Shown: one piece after another, positions 18,591 to 28,142 of the stretch
Layout: each line of letters begins with the position of its first letter
How positions within the stretch are numbered: the first letter of the stretch is position 1
Source of the DNA: Pseudomonas oryzihabitans NBRC 102199
Lineage (GTDB): Bacteria; Pseudomonadota; Gammaproteobacteria; Pseudomonadales; Pseudomonadaceae
Assembly: GCF_000730625.1 (NCBI RefSeq)
Contig: NZ_BBIT01000009.1
Span: 310,001 to 374,000, forward strand
Length of the DNA stretch: 64,000 bases
Direction: 5' to 3'
Position numbers and translations under genes: made by a program
The notes under the pieces: model-generated
Seen by the model: the letters and a program-made list of their open reading frames with translations, nothing else
What the model was told of the DNA's origin: nothing
The model's database searches: none

Positions 18591-19796
18591 ATGCGCAATT
18601 TTCTCGGAAGCTACAGTTCCAATCGTCAGCAACGCAACGCCCTGCGCGCCCTGCCCGTCCAGCGCAAGGTCGCCAACTGCACCTGCGGCCAGGCCATCTT
18701 CTTTCCCAACAGCGAATGCCTGGCCTGTGGCAACGCCCTGGGCTACGCCCCGGACCAGGGCACGCCGACGGCGCTGCTGCCGGGCGAAGGCGGTCTCTGG
18801 CAGTTGCCCGAGGCCGGCAGCGGCCTCTATCGCCGCTGCGCCAACCTGGACACGCCCGCTGCCTGCAACTGGCTGGTGCCGGCCGATTCCGGCAATGAAT
18901 TCTGCGTGGCCTGCCAGCTCAACCACACCATTCCGGATCTGTCCTTCGAGGGCAACGGCGAGCGCTGGCGCAAGCTGGAGCTGGCCAAGCGGCAACTGGT
19001 CGCCCAGTTGCTGGGGCTGGGGCTGGGGCTGCAGGTGATCCCCCAGACCGTGGATGCCGAGCACGGACTCGCCTTCGACTTCCTCGCCCCCGACGCCACC
19101 GGCACCCCCACCACCGGGCATGCCAATGGCCTCATCACCCTGAACATCCTCGAAGCGGACGACGCCCACCGGGAAAAGGTCCGTGCCGACATGCACGAGC
19201 CCTATCGCACCCTGCTCGGGCATTTCCGCCACGAGGTCGGGCATTACTACTTCGATCGTCTGGTCGCCGGGACCGACTGGGAAGAGCCCTTCCGCGCCCT
19301 CTTCGGCGACGAGCGCGCCGACTATGGCGAAGCCCTGCAGCGCCACTATGAACAGGGCGCACCGGCCGGCTGGGAAAGCCAGTACGTCAGCGCCTACGCA
19401 ACCATGCATCCCTGGGAGGACTGGGCGGAGACCTGGGCGCACTACCTGCACATGATGGATACCCTGGCCACCGCCGCCAGCCTGGGCATGAACGCCGGCA
19501 GCCTGCAGCTGGACTTCCAGCCCTTTACCCGCGAGGCGCTGTACGAGGCGGAAGACCGCAGCGACGACGAATTCCTCGGCTTCGCCAATGCCTGGATCGA
19601 ACTGGCGGCCATGCTCAACGAATTGTCCCGCAGCATGGGCCAGCCGGACTTCTATCCCTTCGCCCTGCCCGCCCCGGTGATCGCCAAGCTGCACTTCATC
19701 CACAAGGTCATCCATTCGGCCCAGCCCAGCCTGCTGGAAAGGGGCCTCGCCGCGGACGACACGGCAGCCGGCGCCACCCTGGGCGCGACCCTGTGA
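18591..19796 (+). CDS. Zinc-ribbon putative metallopeptidase
   Basis: A 401-residue protein. The N-terminus carries paired cysteines (Cys30, Cys32, Cys43, Cys46, then Cys83, Cys92, Cys105, Cys108) forming zinc ribbons, and the central HEVGHYYFD (His214, Glu215, His218) is the zincin HExxH signature. WEDWAETWAHYLHMMD downstream may supply the third ligand. This matches the putative zinc-binding peptidase family of COG4307. It is cytoplasmic by lack of signal peptide. It is divergent from the ATP-grasp/alpha-E and transglutaminase-like pair, a neighbourhood suggesting a common pathway (inference). The ATG at 18591 gives MRNFLGSYSS; the long upstream extension is antisense to the neighbour. Confidence 0.85.
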   Translation: MRNFLGSYSSNRQQRNALRALPVQRKVANCTCGQAIFFPNSECLACGNALGYAPDQGTPTALLPGEGGLWQLPEAGSGLYRRCANLDTPAACNWLVPADSGNEFCVACQLNHTIPDLSFEGNGERWRKLELAKRQLVAQLLGLGLGLQVIPQTVDAEHGLAFDFLAPDATGTPTTGHANGLITLNILEADDAHREKVRADMHEPYRTLLGHFRHEVGHYYFDRLVAGTDWEEPFRALFGDERADYGEALQRHYEQGAPAGWESQYVSAYATMHPWEDWAETWAHYLHMMDTLATAASLGMNAGSLQLDFQPFTREALYEAEDRSDDEFLGFANAWIELAAMLNELSRSMGQPDFYPFALPAPVIAKLHFIHKVIHSAQPSLLERGLAADDTAAGATLGATL

Positions 19797-19799
19797 TCC

Positions 19800-19825
19800 T
19801 CGTCCTGCTCAGCCGAGCAGGACGA
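19800..19825. terminator. Hairpin at convergent metallopeptidase/dgkA junction
   Basis: Arms TCGTCCTGCTC and GAGCAGGACGA (11 bp, loop AGCC) span the junction and include the last codons and stop of dgkA. Strong and symmetrical, so it may stop transcription from both sides, though no U-run is present. Confidence 0.5.
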
Positions 19826-20177
19826 TGCCCCAGACCACGGCGATGATGATCATGGCCACGAACTGCGCAGCACTGCCAAGATCCTTGGCATTCTTCGACA
19901 GTTCGTGCCAGTCCAGGGAAATGCGATCCACCACCGCTTCGATGGCGGCGTTGAACAATTCGACCACCAGCGACAGCAGGCAGACCGCCACCAGCAGCGC
20001 CCGCTCGCCGCGACTCACGTCCAGCCAGAAGGCCAGGGGCACCAGCACCACGTTGAGCAGCACCAGCGAACGAAAAGCCGCTTCCTGGCGAAAGGCCGTG
20101 CGCAGGCCGGCCAGGGAATAGCCGGTGGCGTTGATGACCCGGCGCAGACCGGTCTTGCCTTTGTAGGGAGAGATCAC
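19809..20177 (-). CDS. dgkA: Diacylglycerol kinase DgkA
   Basis: A 122-residue three-helix inner-membrane kinase that phosphorylates diacylglycerol, recycling lipid from membrane-derived glucan synthesis. VVELFNAAIEAVVDRIS holds the conserved acidic active-site residues, and SKNAKDLGSAAQFVA the second signature. Length matches the family. Start is GTG 20177 with GGAG seven bases upstream. Same strand as erdR, as recalled for P. aeruginosa. Confidence 0.95.
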   Translation of the reverse strand: MISPYKGKTGLRRVINATGYSLAGLRTAFRQEAAFRSLVLLNVVLVPLAFWLDVSRGERALLVAVCLLSLVVELFNAAIEAVVDRISLDWHELSKNAKDLGSAAQFVAMIIIAVVWGIVLLG

Positions 20178-20286
20178 GAAAAAGCTCCATCCAGCAGGGG
20201 CGAACCGCCGCCGCGCGTGGACGGCAGGTGCGGAAAAGTGGAAAGCGGGCAGTCACGCCCACGCCGGGCGCCGCTGCCAGCGGACA

Positions 20287-20937
20287 TCAGCCGGACGTGC
20301 TCTCCAGCTGCTGCAGCAGCAGGGCCGCCTGGGTGCGGGTGCGGACGCCGAGTTTACGAAAGATGGCCGTGGCATGGGCCTTGACCGTGGCTTCGGAGAC
20401 ATTCAGCTCGAAGGCGATCTGCTTGTTGAGCAGCCCCTCGCAGAGCATGGTGAGCACCCGGAATTGCTGCGGCGTGAGACTGGCGAGGCCGGCACTGGCG
20501 GCCTTGGCCTCCTCGCTCAGGGCGGCGGCGCCTTCCACCTGCGGTGGCCACCAGGTATCGCCATCCAGCACCTGACTGACCGCCTGTTGCAGGGTGCTCA
20601 GATCGCTGGACTTGGGAATGAAGCCACTGGCGCCGAATTCCCGGGCGCGCTGCACCACCGCCGGTTCTTCCTGGGCCGAGATCATCACCACCGGCACCTG
20701 AGGATACTGGCCGCGCAAGAGGACCAGTCCGGAAAAGCCATAGGCGCCGGGCATGTTGAGATCGAGCAGGACCAGATCCCAGTCGGTGCGCTCGGCCAGG
20801 CAGGTCTGGAGTTCGGCAATGTCGGCCACCTCGGTGAGCCGCGCCTGGGCACCCAGCCCCAGGGTCAGGGCCTGCTGCAGCGCGCTGCGAAACAGCGGAT
20901 GATCGTCGGCGATCAGGATCTGGTAGGCAGCCGCCAT
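20287..20937 (-). CDS. erdR: LuxR-type response regulator ErdR
   Basis: A 216-residue NarL/LuxR-type regulator. The receiver has acidic pair Asp11-Asp12, phospho-acceptor Asp59 in LVLLDLNMPG and the conserved Lys in FIPKSS. The C-terminal LuxR helix-turn-helix reads LTPQQFRVLTMLCEGLLNKQ and SEATVKAHATAIFRKLGV. In P. aeruginosa the gene beside dgkA is ErdR, which controls ethanol and acetate metabolism with its kinase encoded elsewhere; the symbol is given by synteny and similarity from memory. ATG 20937 has AAGGAAAG upstream; the longer frame upstream is intergenic. Confidence 0.88.
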   Translation of the reverse strand: MAAAYQILIADDHPLFRSALQQALTLGLGAQARLTEVADIAELQTCLAERTDWDLVLLDLNMPGAYGFSGLVLLRGQYPQVPVVMISAQEEPAVVQRAREFGASGFIPKSSDLSTLQQAVSQVLDGDTWWPPQVEGAAALSEEAKAASAGLASLTPQQFRVLTMLCEGLLNKQIAFELNVSEATVKAHATAIFRKLGVRTRTQAALLLQQLESTSG

Positions 20938-21109
20938 GGTGTAGCTTTCCTTGTTGTCGTGAGCGCCCCCATCGACCAGGAAGCTGGCGCACGGGCTGCA
21001 CGCAAGCATGCCGAACGGCGCGGACGGGAGCAAGGCCGGGCGGACCGCGGACGGTAGGCAAGGCCCTGCGGTTTGCGGCACAGTTGCCGTTTTGCCCAAG
21101 AGATGCCCC

Positions 21110-22006
21110 ATGCCCAGCGCCGCCCTGCGTGCCGATCTGCTCATGTTGCTCACCGCCCTCATCTGGGGCAGCGCCTTCGTCGCCCAGACCGGCGGCATGG
21201 AGCACATCGGTCCCTTTCTCTACACCGGCCTGAGATTCGCCCTGGGCGCCCTCACCCTGGTTCCGCTGCTGCTGTTCCTGCGCCGCCGCGGCCGCCAGCA
21301 GCGCCTGACCCGCGACACCCTCAAGGGCGGCCTGCTGATGGGCCTGGTGCTGACCCTGGGCATCAATCTGCAGCAGGTGGGGCTGCTGTTCACCAGCGTG
21401 ACCAACTCCGGCTTCATCACCGGTCTCTATGTCATCGTGGTGCCGCTGCTGGGGCTGCTGCTCGGCCAGCGCAGCCATCTGGGCACCTGGATCGGCGCCA
21501 GCCTGGCGGTGGTGGGCATGGGCCTGCTGAGCATCGGTGACAACTTCCAGGTGGCCTCGGGCGATCTGCTGCAACTGGCCGGCGCCCTGGCCTGGGGCGT
21601 TCATGTGCTGCTGGTGAGTCACTATTCCAGTCGCCACGACGCCACGGTGCTGTCGATCCTGCAATTCGGCGTCTGCGCCGTGCTCAGCCTCGCGCTGGCG
21701 CTGGCGTTCGAGCCGATCCAGTCGACGCGAATCGTGCTGGCCCTGCCCGAGCTGCTTTATGGCGGGGTGATCGCCGCCGGCATCGGCTACACCCTGCAGG
21801 TGTTTGCCCAGCGCGGCGCCATCGCCTCCCATGCGGCGGTGATCTTTTCCCTGGAGGCGGTGTTCGCCGCCTTCTTTGGTGCCTGGCTGCTAGGCGAAGC
21901 CCTCAGCGGTCGTGGCTACCTGGGTTGCGTCCTGATGTTCGCCGGCATGCTCGCCGCCCAGCTCTGGCCGCGCCAGGCGCCGGTCGAGGTCAAGCCGGTC
22001 AACTAG
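21110..22006 (+). CDS. DMT superfamily (EamA) transporter
   Basis: A 298-residue inner-membrane protein with about ten hydrophobic helices in two EamA repeats: the first begins LLMLLTALIWGSAFVAQTGG, the second LLQLAGALAWGVHVLLVSHY. AVIFSLEAVFAAFFGAWLLGE is typical of the last helices. The substrate is unknown; such carriers often export amino acids or metabolites. ATG 21110 gives MPSAALRADL. Divergent from erdR; the 3' end overlaps the convergent DTW gene by 8 bp. Confidence 0.88.
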   Translation: MPSAALRADLLMLLTALIWGSAFVAQTGGMEHIGPFLYTGLRFALGALTLVPLLLFLRRRGRQQRLTRDTLKGGLLMGLVLTLGINLQQVGLLFTSVTNSGFITGLYVIVVPLLGLLLGQRSHLGTWIGASLAVVGMGLLSIGDNFQVASGDLLQLAGALAWGVHVLLVSHYSSRHDATVLSILQFGVCAVLSLALALAFEPIQSTRIVLALPELLYGGVIAAGIGYTLQVFAQRGAIASHAAVIFSLEAVFAAFFGAWLLGEALSGRGYLGCVLMFAGMLAAQLWPRQAPVEVKPVN

Positions 22007-22736
22007 CGCGCAGGGTCTTCAGTTGCCGGCTGGCCGGGCTGTCCGCCGCCAGCGGCAGGTGATGCTTGGCATCCAGGTAGCGCTCGCTGAAGACATCCAG
22101 ATAGGCCTCCAGCAGGCGTCCGGCCGGTGCCTCACCGGCCAGTTCCAGGCACAGGGCGGCGACCTCGGCGGTGCACAGGTGCTCGCCGCGAGTGGAGCGC
22201 CGCAACCGGTAGCGCGACAGCGCATTGGGCTGAAAGCTCAGCACCGGCAGGTGGTCCAGATAGGGACTCTTGCGAAACATCTTGCGCGCCTCGGTCCAGG
22301 TGGCATCCAGCAGCACGAACAGCGGGCGCTGACCGGGGGCCAGCGGCAGGCTCTCGACCACCCGCTCGGGCGCGGCGTATTCGCCGGGAAACACCAGCAG
22401 CGGTTGCCACTCGGGCTGCGCGAGCAAATCCGGCAGCGCCGGATCCACCGCCGTGCGACTCCAGCCGAAGGCGTGGGTGTCGGCCACCACGTCGGCGATC
22501 AGCCAGCCGGTGTTGCTCGGCTTGAGCGGCTCGACGTCGTGCATCAGCAGGCACATGCCGGCCTGGGTCTGGCGCAGGGGACGCAGGTCGCAGAGGCAGT
22601 GGCTGGGCGCCAGGCGGCAATTCGGGCAGCGCGCCATGCGCGAGCCACGAGCGATGAAGGGTTTGATGCTGCGCGCCAGGCGCTCCTGGCGCAAACGGGC
22701 CACGGCATGCAGAGGGGTGTCGCTGATCGGGGTCAT
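21999..22736 (-). CDS. DTW-domain tRNA-uridine aminocarboxypropyltransferase
   Basis: A 245-residue DTW-domain protein. The N-terminal CPNCRLAPSHCLC provides a zinc site and LLDATWTEARKMFRKS the D-x-T-W motif. The family installs the acp3U modification on tRNA (TapT in E. coli acts on U47) using S-adenosylmethionine. YRLRRSTRGEHLCTAE is a conserved C-terminal segment. ATG 22736 gives MTPISDTPLHAVARLRQ, in line with family length; the frame runs far upstream antisense to the LOG gene and is ignored there. Confidence 0.88.
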   Translation of the reverse strand: MTPISDTPLHAVARLRQERLARSIKPFIARGSRMARCPNCRLAPSHCLCDLRPLRQTQAGMCLLMHDVEPLKPSNTGWLIADVVADTHAFGWSRTAVDPALPDLLAQPEWQPLLVFPGEYAAPERVVESLPLAPGQRPLFVLLDATWTEARKMFRKSPYLDHLPVLSFQPNALSRYRLRRSTRGEHLCTAEVAALCLELAGEAPAGRLLEAYLDVFSERYLDAKHHLPLAADSPASRQLKTLRAS

Positions 22737-22877
22737 GCCGGGCTCGCGGGCAAAAGCGCAGTTTACCAGAGCGATCGGGATGCCCGCGGCGGCCAGGCAG
22801 GTTACCCTGCGCAGACGCCTTGCGAACCCCCGCCCGCGACCACGGTCGAAACGGGCTCCTCTACGCTGGAGAACACG

Positions 22878-23285
22878 ATGCCTCGTTTTGCTTTGCTCGC
22901 CCTGACCCTCGCCCTGCCCTTCACCGTCCAGGCGGCCGAGTCGCTCAAGGACCACGAGCTCAACCAGATGCTGCGCAAGGTGGCCACCGAAAGCAGCCAG
23001 GGCACGCCCCGCGCCATCAACGAGGACATCCTCGACCGCGGCTACACCGTGCAGGGCAAGCAGCTGATCAACAACCTCAGCGTCCGCCCGGCCCATGCCG
23101 CCCGCATGCGCGAGAATCCGGCCACGGTGCGGGTGCAGCTCGCCGAGAGCGTCTGCCAGAACAACGGCTATCGCCAGTTGCTGGCCCGCGGCGCCACCCT
23201 GGTCTATGACTTCACCGAATACCAGACCAACAAGCCGGTCATGGTCGAGCGCTTCCAGGCCGCCGACTGCGGCCTGGGCAAGTAA
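22878..23285 (+). CDS. Secreted QSregVF-family protein (PA3611-like)
   Basis: A 135-residue protein with a clear signal peptide (MPRFALLALTLALPFTVQA, cut near residue 20) and two cysteines, Cys93 and Cys131, able to form a disulfide in the periplasm. It matches the family named putative quorum-sensing-regulated virulence factor, known from P. aeruginosa PA3611 (structure known, function unknown). CTGGAGAA precedes the ATG. It is followed 15 bp later by the LOG gene, probably one transcript. Confidence 0.8.
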   Translation: MPRFALLALTLALPFTVQAAESLKDHELNQMLRKVATESSQGTPRAINEDILDRGYTVQGKQLINNLSVRPAHAARMRENPATVRVQLAESVCQNNGYRQLLARGATLVYDFTEYQTNKPVMVERFQAADCGLGK

Positions 23286-23300
23286 GCGGAGACTGCGGCC

Positions 23301-24380
23301 ATGACCGAGGACAGCGACGACAGCTACCTGGCCCGCCATGTGGAGCCCAGCGCCGCGGACCTCGGTCAGCGCATCGACGAACTGCTGGCGCACGCCCTGC
23401 CGGGCGGCAGCCCCAATCTGGGCCTCTACCGCGAGATGCTGGTGACGGTGGTGCGCATGGCGCAGACCAATCCGGCGCGCTGGGACGCCAAGATCATGCT
23501 GCAGACGCTCAAGGAGCTGGAGCAGGCCTTCCGCACCCTGGAGCGCTTTCGCCGGCGGCGCAAGGTCACGGTGTTCGGCTCGGCGCGGACCCGCATCGAT
23601 CACGGCCTCTATACCCTCGCCCGCGAGCTGGGCAGCGCCCTGGCCCGCCGCGACATGATGGTCATCACCGGCGGTGGCGCCGGCATCATGGGCGCCGCCC
23701 ACGAGGGCGCGGGGTCCGAAGCCAGTCTCGGCTTCAACATCACCCTGCCCTTCGAACAGCGCGCCAATCCGACCATCGAAGGCACGGATCACCTGCTGTC
23801 CTTTCACTTCTTCTATGTGCGCAAGCTGTTCTTTTTGAAGGAGGCGGACGCCCTGGTGCTCTGCCCCGGCGGCTTCGGCACCCTGGACGAGACCTTCGAG
23901 GTGCTCACCCTGATCCAGACCGGCAAGAGCCCCCTGGTGCCGCTGGTCCTGCTGGACACCCCCGACGGCCATTTCTGGGACGACACCCTGGCCTATCTGC
24001 AGCGCAACCTGCTGGAAGAAGGCTACATCCTCCCCGCCGATCTCAAGCTGGTGCGCCTGGTGCGTTCGCCAGAAGCCGCGGCGGCCGAGATCGAGCAATT
24101 CTACGGCAACTACCACTCCACCCGCCGGCGTGACGGCCTGCTGCACATCCGTCTCAAGCACGCCGTGACCCCTGCCTGCCTGGAGCAGCTGGCCGCGGAT
24201 TTCGCCGACCTCTGCCGCACCCCGGGCTTCACCCAGTTGGCCCCGGGCGAAGGCGAGGCCGACGAAGCCGAGTTCGCCCACCTGACGCGCCTCACCTTCG
24301 ACTTCCACGGCCGTCACTATGGCCGTCTGCGCGAACTGGTGGACGAACTCAATCGACCGGAGCATTGGGCAGCCACCTAG
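23301..24380 (+). CDS. LOG family protein (lysine-decarboxylase-like nucleotide hydrolase)
   Basis: A 359-residue Rossmann-fold protein. ITGGGAGIMGAAHEGAG and CPGGFGTLDETFEVLT are the two LOG signatures (PGGxGTxxE). LOG enzymes release a nucleobase from nucleoside 5'-monophosphates, and old annotations calling them lysine decarboxylases are wrong. The protein has N- and C-terminal extensions beyond the about 200-residue plant-type LOG core, so the true substrate is open. GGAG lies upstream of the ATG. Confidence 0.85.
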   Translation: MTEDSDDSYLARHVEPSAADLGQRIDELLAHALPGGSPNLGLYREMLVTVVRMAQTNPARWDAKIMLQTLKELEQAFRTLERFRRRRKVTVFGSARTRIDHGLYTLARELGSALARRDMMVITGGGAGIMGAAHEGAGSEASLGFNITLPFEQRANPTIEGTDHLLSFHFFYVRKLFFLKEADALVLCPGGFGTLDETFEVLTLIQTGKSPLVPLVLLDTPDGHFWDDTLAYLQRNLLEEGYILPADLKLVRLVRSPEAAAAEIEQFYGNYHSTRRRDGLLHIRLKHAVTPACLEQLAADFADLCRTPGFTQLAPGEGEADEAEFAHLTRLTFDFHGRHYGRLRELVDELNRPEHWAAT

Positions 24381-24750
24381 GTTGGGTTGAGCGCAGCGAA
24401 GCCCAACGCTCTCCAACACCAGAATCGATGTTGGTCTGCACTCTGCTCAGGGCAAACCTGCGCGACCGAGGTTGATTGCTGACATCGCGGCCATGGGCCG
24501 CTCCTACGGACGCTGAGTTGAGGGTAGGAGCGGCCCATGGCCGCGACGGCGCTGAGCTCGAGTCGTTCCAGGCAAACGCACGGGAAATGGCGACTCCCTT
24601 TCCCTTCGGCATCACCGCGACGCGCGCCCTCACCCCAACCCTCTCCCTCAGGGAGAGGGGGTTAGCCGTGCGTGCGTTTGTCTTCCACAATCAGGCCTCA
24701 CCGCGGGCGGGATGGACCTGCGGTCTGGGTCAAGCGCAGCGAAGCCCGGC
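24381..24750. repeat. Composite extragenic repeat region between LOG gene and recX
   Basis: The 380-bp convergent gap contains no gene. In order: a GTTGGGTTGAGC...GAAGCCCAAC element right after the LOG stop (24381-24407), a large inverted repeat (separate entry), a CCCTCTCCC/GGGAGAGGG hairpin (24639-24659) and a degenerate GGGTCAAGCGCAGCGAAGCCC element (24727-24750). The same modules recur at 6.6-8.0 and 14.5-14.9 kb. Confidence 0.75.
24485..24546. repeat. REP-type inverted pair with perfect 23-bp arms
   Basis: Arms at 24485-24507 and 24524-24546 are exact reverse complements separated by 16 bp. Each arm contains GCGGCCATGGGCCGCTCC, itself partly palindromic, ending in CTCCTAC. This resembles the P. 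putida type REP sequence (GCTCCTAC end, GCGG core) arranged as a head-to-head pair. Confidence 0.75.
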
Positions 24751-24760
24751 ACCCAAGGCA

Positions 24761-25213
24761 CTACCGCCGGCTCAGCACCCGGTTGATCCCGTCCATGGCA
24801 TAACCTCGGTAGGCCAGGAAGCGGCCTTGCTTGGCGCGCTCCTTGGCGTCGGCCGGCGGTGTACCGAACTTCCGGCGCCACACCTCTTCCAGCTGCGCCT
24901 GCCAGTCCACATCCGCTTCGCGCAGGGCCGTTTCCACCTGCTCTCTTTTCAGGCCACGCTGGCCCAGTTCTTCGCGGATCCGCATGGGGCCGTAACCGGA
25001 ACGGGCACGGCTGGCGATATAGCTCTCCAGATAGCGACTTTCGTCGAGCAGGCCATCCTCGGCCAGGCGATCCAGCACCGGACCGAGCAGGCTTTCCTCG
25101 GCCCCGCGCCGCCGCAGTTTGCGCGACAGCTCTTCACGGCCATGCTCGCGACGCGCCAGGAGGTCCATGGCGGCGAAACGGATGGCAGCGGTGGTATCCA
25201 GTGGATTGCCCAA
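24761..25213 (-). CDS. recX: RecA regulator RecX
   Basis: A 150-residue RecX protein, which binds along RecA filaments and limits recombination and SOS activity. It is built of three-helix repeats: [20 protein letters not shown] near residue 20, [20 protein letters not shown], and a third with EVWRRKFG. The start is TTG 25213: a perfect AAGGAGG lies 7 bases before it, and ATG codons in frame are too far in. It follows recA with a terminator hairpin between, so its expression would depend on read-through. Confidence 0.93.
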   Translation of the reverse strand: MGNPLDTTAAIRFAAMDLLARREHGREELSRKLRRRGAEESLLGPVLDRLAEDGLLDESRYLESYIASRARSGYGPMRIREELGQRGLKREQVETALREADVDWQAQLEEVWRRKFGTPPADAKERAKQGRFLAYRGYAMDGINRVLSRR

Positions 25214-25232
25214 GGGTGATCCTCCTTATGCG

Positions 25233-25256
25233 AAAACCCCCGCACGGGGCGGGGGT
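25233..25256 (-). terminator. Rho-independent terminator between recA and recX
   Basis: On the minus strand an 8-bp stem (ACCCCCGC/GCGGGGGT, loop of five) is followed by TTTT. It would cut most recA transcripts before recX, matching the low recX:recA ratio known in other bacteria. Confidence 0.8.
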
Positions 25257-25278
25257 CGTCTAGAGCACTGGCCGGCGA

Positions 25279-26322
<1,044 letters not shown>

Positions 26323-26365
26323 TAGATTCCTCTCGGAGAAAGAAGGGCCAGACGGCCGTGGATAC

Positions 26366-26381
26366 CTGTATAAGTGAACAG
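26366..26381. promoter_or_regulatory. LexA (SOS) box of recA
   Basis: CTGTATAAGTGAACAG fits CTGT-N8-ACAG exactly and lies between pncC and recA, 44 bp upstream of the recA start. LexA binding here would repress recA until DNA damage. Confidence 0.88.
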
Positions 26382-26408
26382 TATTAAACCATAGTCGCCC
26401 CCTGGTTG

Positions 26409-26909
26409 CTACACCTGAGGGCCTTTTTCCTCGGTCAGAAACGCCAATAAAACCTCCAGCGCGCGGACCTGGGTCTGCTGGCGGACGGCGGCGCGATCGC
26501 CGGCAAAGACCTGCCGTTCAGTGCGCAATTTCTCGCCGTCGCGCCAGGCCAGCCAGACGGTGCCGACCGGCTTGCCCGGCACCGCGCCACCCGGCCCGGC
26601 GATCCCGCTCACCGCCACGGCGAAGCGCGCCCCGGCGCGCTGTTGCGCACCCAGCGCCATGGCCGTCACCACCTCTTCGCTGACCGCTCCGACCTGCTCG
26701 AACAGGGCCTCGGGCACGTCCAGCTGCAGGGTCTTCTGGCGGTTGGAATAGGTGACGAAGCCGGCCTCGAACCAGGCGGAGCTGCCGGCGATGCGGGTAA
26801 TGGCTTCGGCGATACCGCCACCGGTGCAGGATTCGGCGGTGGTGACCTGGGCGCCGGCCGCCTGCAGGGCTTCACCGAGGCGTTGGGCCAGGCTGTCGAG
26901 GAGGTCCAT
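26409..26909 (-). CDS. pncC: Nicotinamide-nucleotide amidase PncC (CinA C-terminal domain)
   Basis: A 166-residue stand-alone CinA C-terminal domain. [18 protein letters not shown] near residue 28 is the signature with the catalytic Ser/Thr region, and [20 protein letters not shown] is the second motif. PncC removes the amide of nicotinamide mononucleotide to recycle NAD breakdown products. ATG 26909 has AGGAAG upstream; an upstream TTG was rejected. The position before recA is conserved in many proteobacteria. Confidence 0.93.
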   Translation of the reverse strand: MDLLDSLAQRLGEALQAAGAQVTTAESCTGGGIAEAITRIAGSSAWFEAGFVTYSNRQKTLQLDVPEALFEQVGAVSEEVVTAMALGAQQRAGARFAVAVSGIAGPGGAVPGKPVGTVWLAWRDGEKLRTERQVFAGDRAAVRQQTQVRALEVLLAFLTEEKGPQV

Positions 26910-27027
26910 CGAGAGCTTCCTGTGCAAAGAGACTTAGAAGGTGACCGCGGCAAGCGAGTGGCTGCGGCGACCACTGGTCGGCCTGCACCTTAGACCGGCT
27001 TGCCGCCGCGCGTGAGAAAAGATTTAC

Positions 27028-27041
27028 TGAAACCGGTTTCA
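27028..27041. promoter_or_regulatory. PtxS operator upstream of ptxS
   Basis: TGAAACCGGTTTCA, a perfect 14-bp palindrome identical to the published P. aeruginosa PtxS site, 31 bp before the ptxS start. It implies autorepression relieved by 2-ketogluconate. Confidence 0.9.
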
Positions 27042-27072
27042 GGCACCTACAAAAATCTAACAGCGGTACGCC

Positions 27073-28110
27073 ATGAACGATGTCTACCTCCCCGGTCCGC
27101 GCGCCACCCGTGCGACCATCGCCGAAGTGGCCGTCGCCGCCGGCGTGTCCAAGGCCAGCGTGTCCCGCTACATCAGCGGTGATCGCCGCCTGCTGTCCGA
27201 CTCCCTCGCCGCGCGCATCGAGCAGGCCGTGGTCGCCCTCGATTTCCAGCCCAACCAGATGGCCCGCGGCCTCAAGCGCGGTCGCAGTCGCCTGATCGGC
27301 ATGCTGGTGGCCGACCTGCTCAACCCCTACTCCACCGCGGTCATGCATGGCGTCGAAACCGCCTGCCGCCAGCAGGGCTATTCGCTGCTGATCTGCAATA
27401 CGGATCAGGACGCCCGCCAGGAGCGCCAGCAACTGGCCGCGCTGCAGTCCTACAGCATCGAAGGCCTGATCGTGAACACCTTCGGCCAGCACGCCGCCGA
27501 CCTGCGCCAGCTGGGCAGCCGTCTGCCGCTGGTGCTGCTGGACCGCGAACTGCCCGGCGTCGAGGCCGATCTGGTCGGCCTCGATAACCACCAGGCCATC
27601 GCCACCGGGGTCGCCCACCTGCAACGCCAGGGCTATCGCGACCTGCTGCTGGTCAGCGAACCCCTGGACGGCACCAGCTCCCGTCGCCAGCGCCTGACGG
27701 CCTTCGACACGGCACTGGCCGAACACCCCGGCTGCCGTGGTACCCATTGCGCCCAGGCTGACGATGCCCTGGCGCTGCAGACCGCCCTCGCCACCTTCCT
27801 CGCCGCTCCCGGTCCCGGTCCCAAGGCGCTGCTCACCGCCAACGGCGTGGCGACCCTGGCCACCACCCTGGCGCTGCAGGCCCTGGGCGAGCCCCTGTTC
27901 GAGCGCTTCGGTCTGTTGGCCCTGGATGATCTGGATTGGTTTCCCCTGGTGGGCGGCGGTATCAGCGCCCTGGCCCAACCGACCCATGCCCTGGGCGTGG
28001 CCGCCTTCGAGCGCCTGCAGCGGCGTATCGACGGCGATCGCAGCGCTCCGGTGCAGCAGACCTTCGGCGCGGAGTTGCGTATCCGCCAGTCGACTCGCGC
28101 CAGAACCTAG
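27073..28110 (+). CDS. ptxS: LacI-family repressor PtxS
   Basis: A 345-residue LacI-type regulator. The N-terminal helix-turn-helix ATIAEVAVAAGVSKASVSRY and hinge FQPNQMARGLKRGRS are followed by a periplasmic-binding-like effector domain (LIGMLVADLLNPYST). PtxS senses 2-ketogluconate and controls the kgu genes. Two copies of its palindrome flank the gene, one before ptxS and one before kguE. Divergent from pncC. The start at 27073 gives a normal N-terminus. Confidence 0.92.
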   Translation: MNDVYLPGPRATRATIAEVAVAAGVSKASVSRYISGDRRLLSDSLAARIEQAVVALDFQPNQMARGLKRGRSRLIGMLVADLLNPYSTAVMHGVETACRQQGYSLLICNTDQDARQERQQLAALQSYSIEGLIVNTFGQHAADLRQLGSRLPLVLLDRELPGVEADLVGLDNHQAIATGVAHLQRQGYRDLLLVSEPLDGTSSRRQRLTAFDTALAEHPGCRGTHCAQADDALALQTALATFLAAPGPGPKALLTANGVATLATTLALQALGEPLFERFGLLALDDLDWFPLVGGGISALAQPTHALGVAAFERLQRRIDGDRSAPVQQTFGAELRIRQSTRART

Positions 28111-28142
28111 GGGCACCTTTCGTCTTTTTGCCCGTCTTTCTT

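Noticed and set aside
22737-24419. N-terminal extension of the DTW protein antisense to the LOG and QSregVF genes.
   Set aside because: Opposite-strand genes have clear families and ribosome sites; DTW proteins are about 240 residues.
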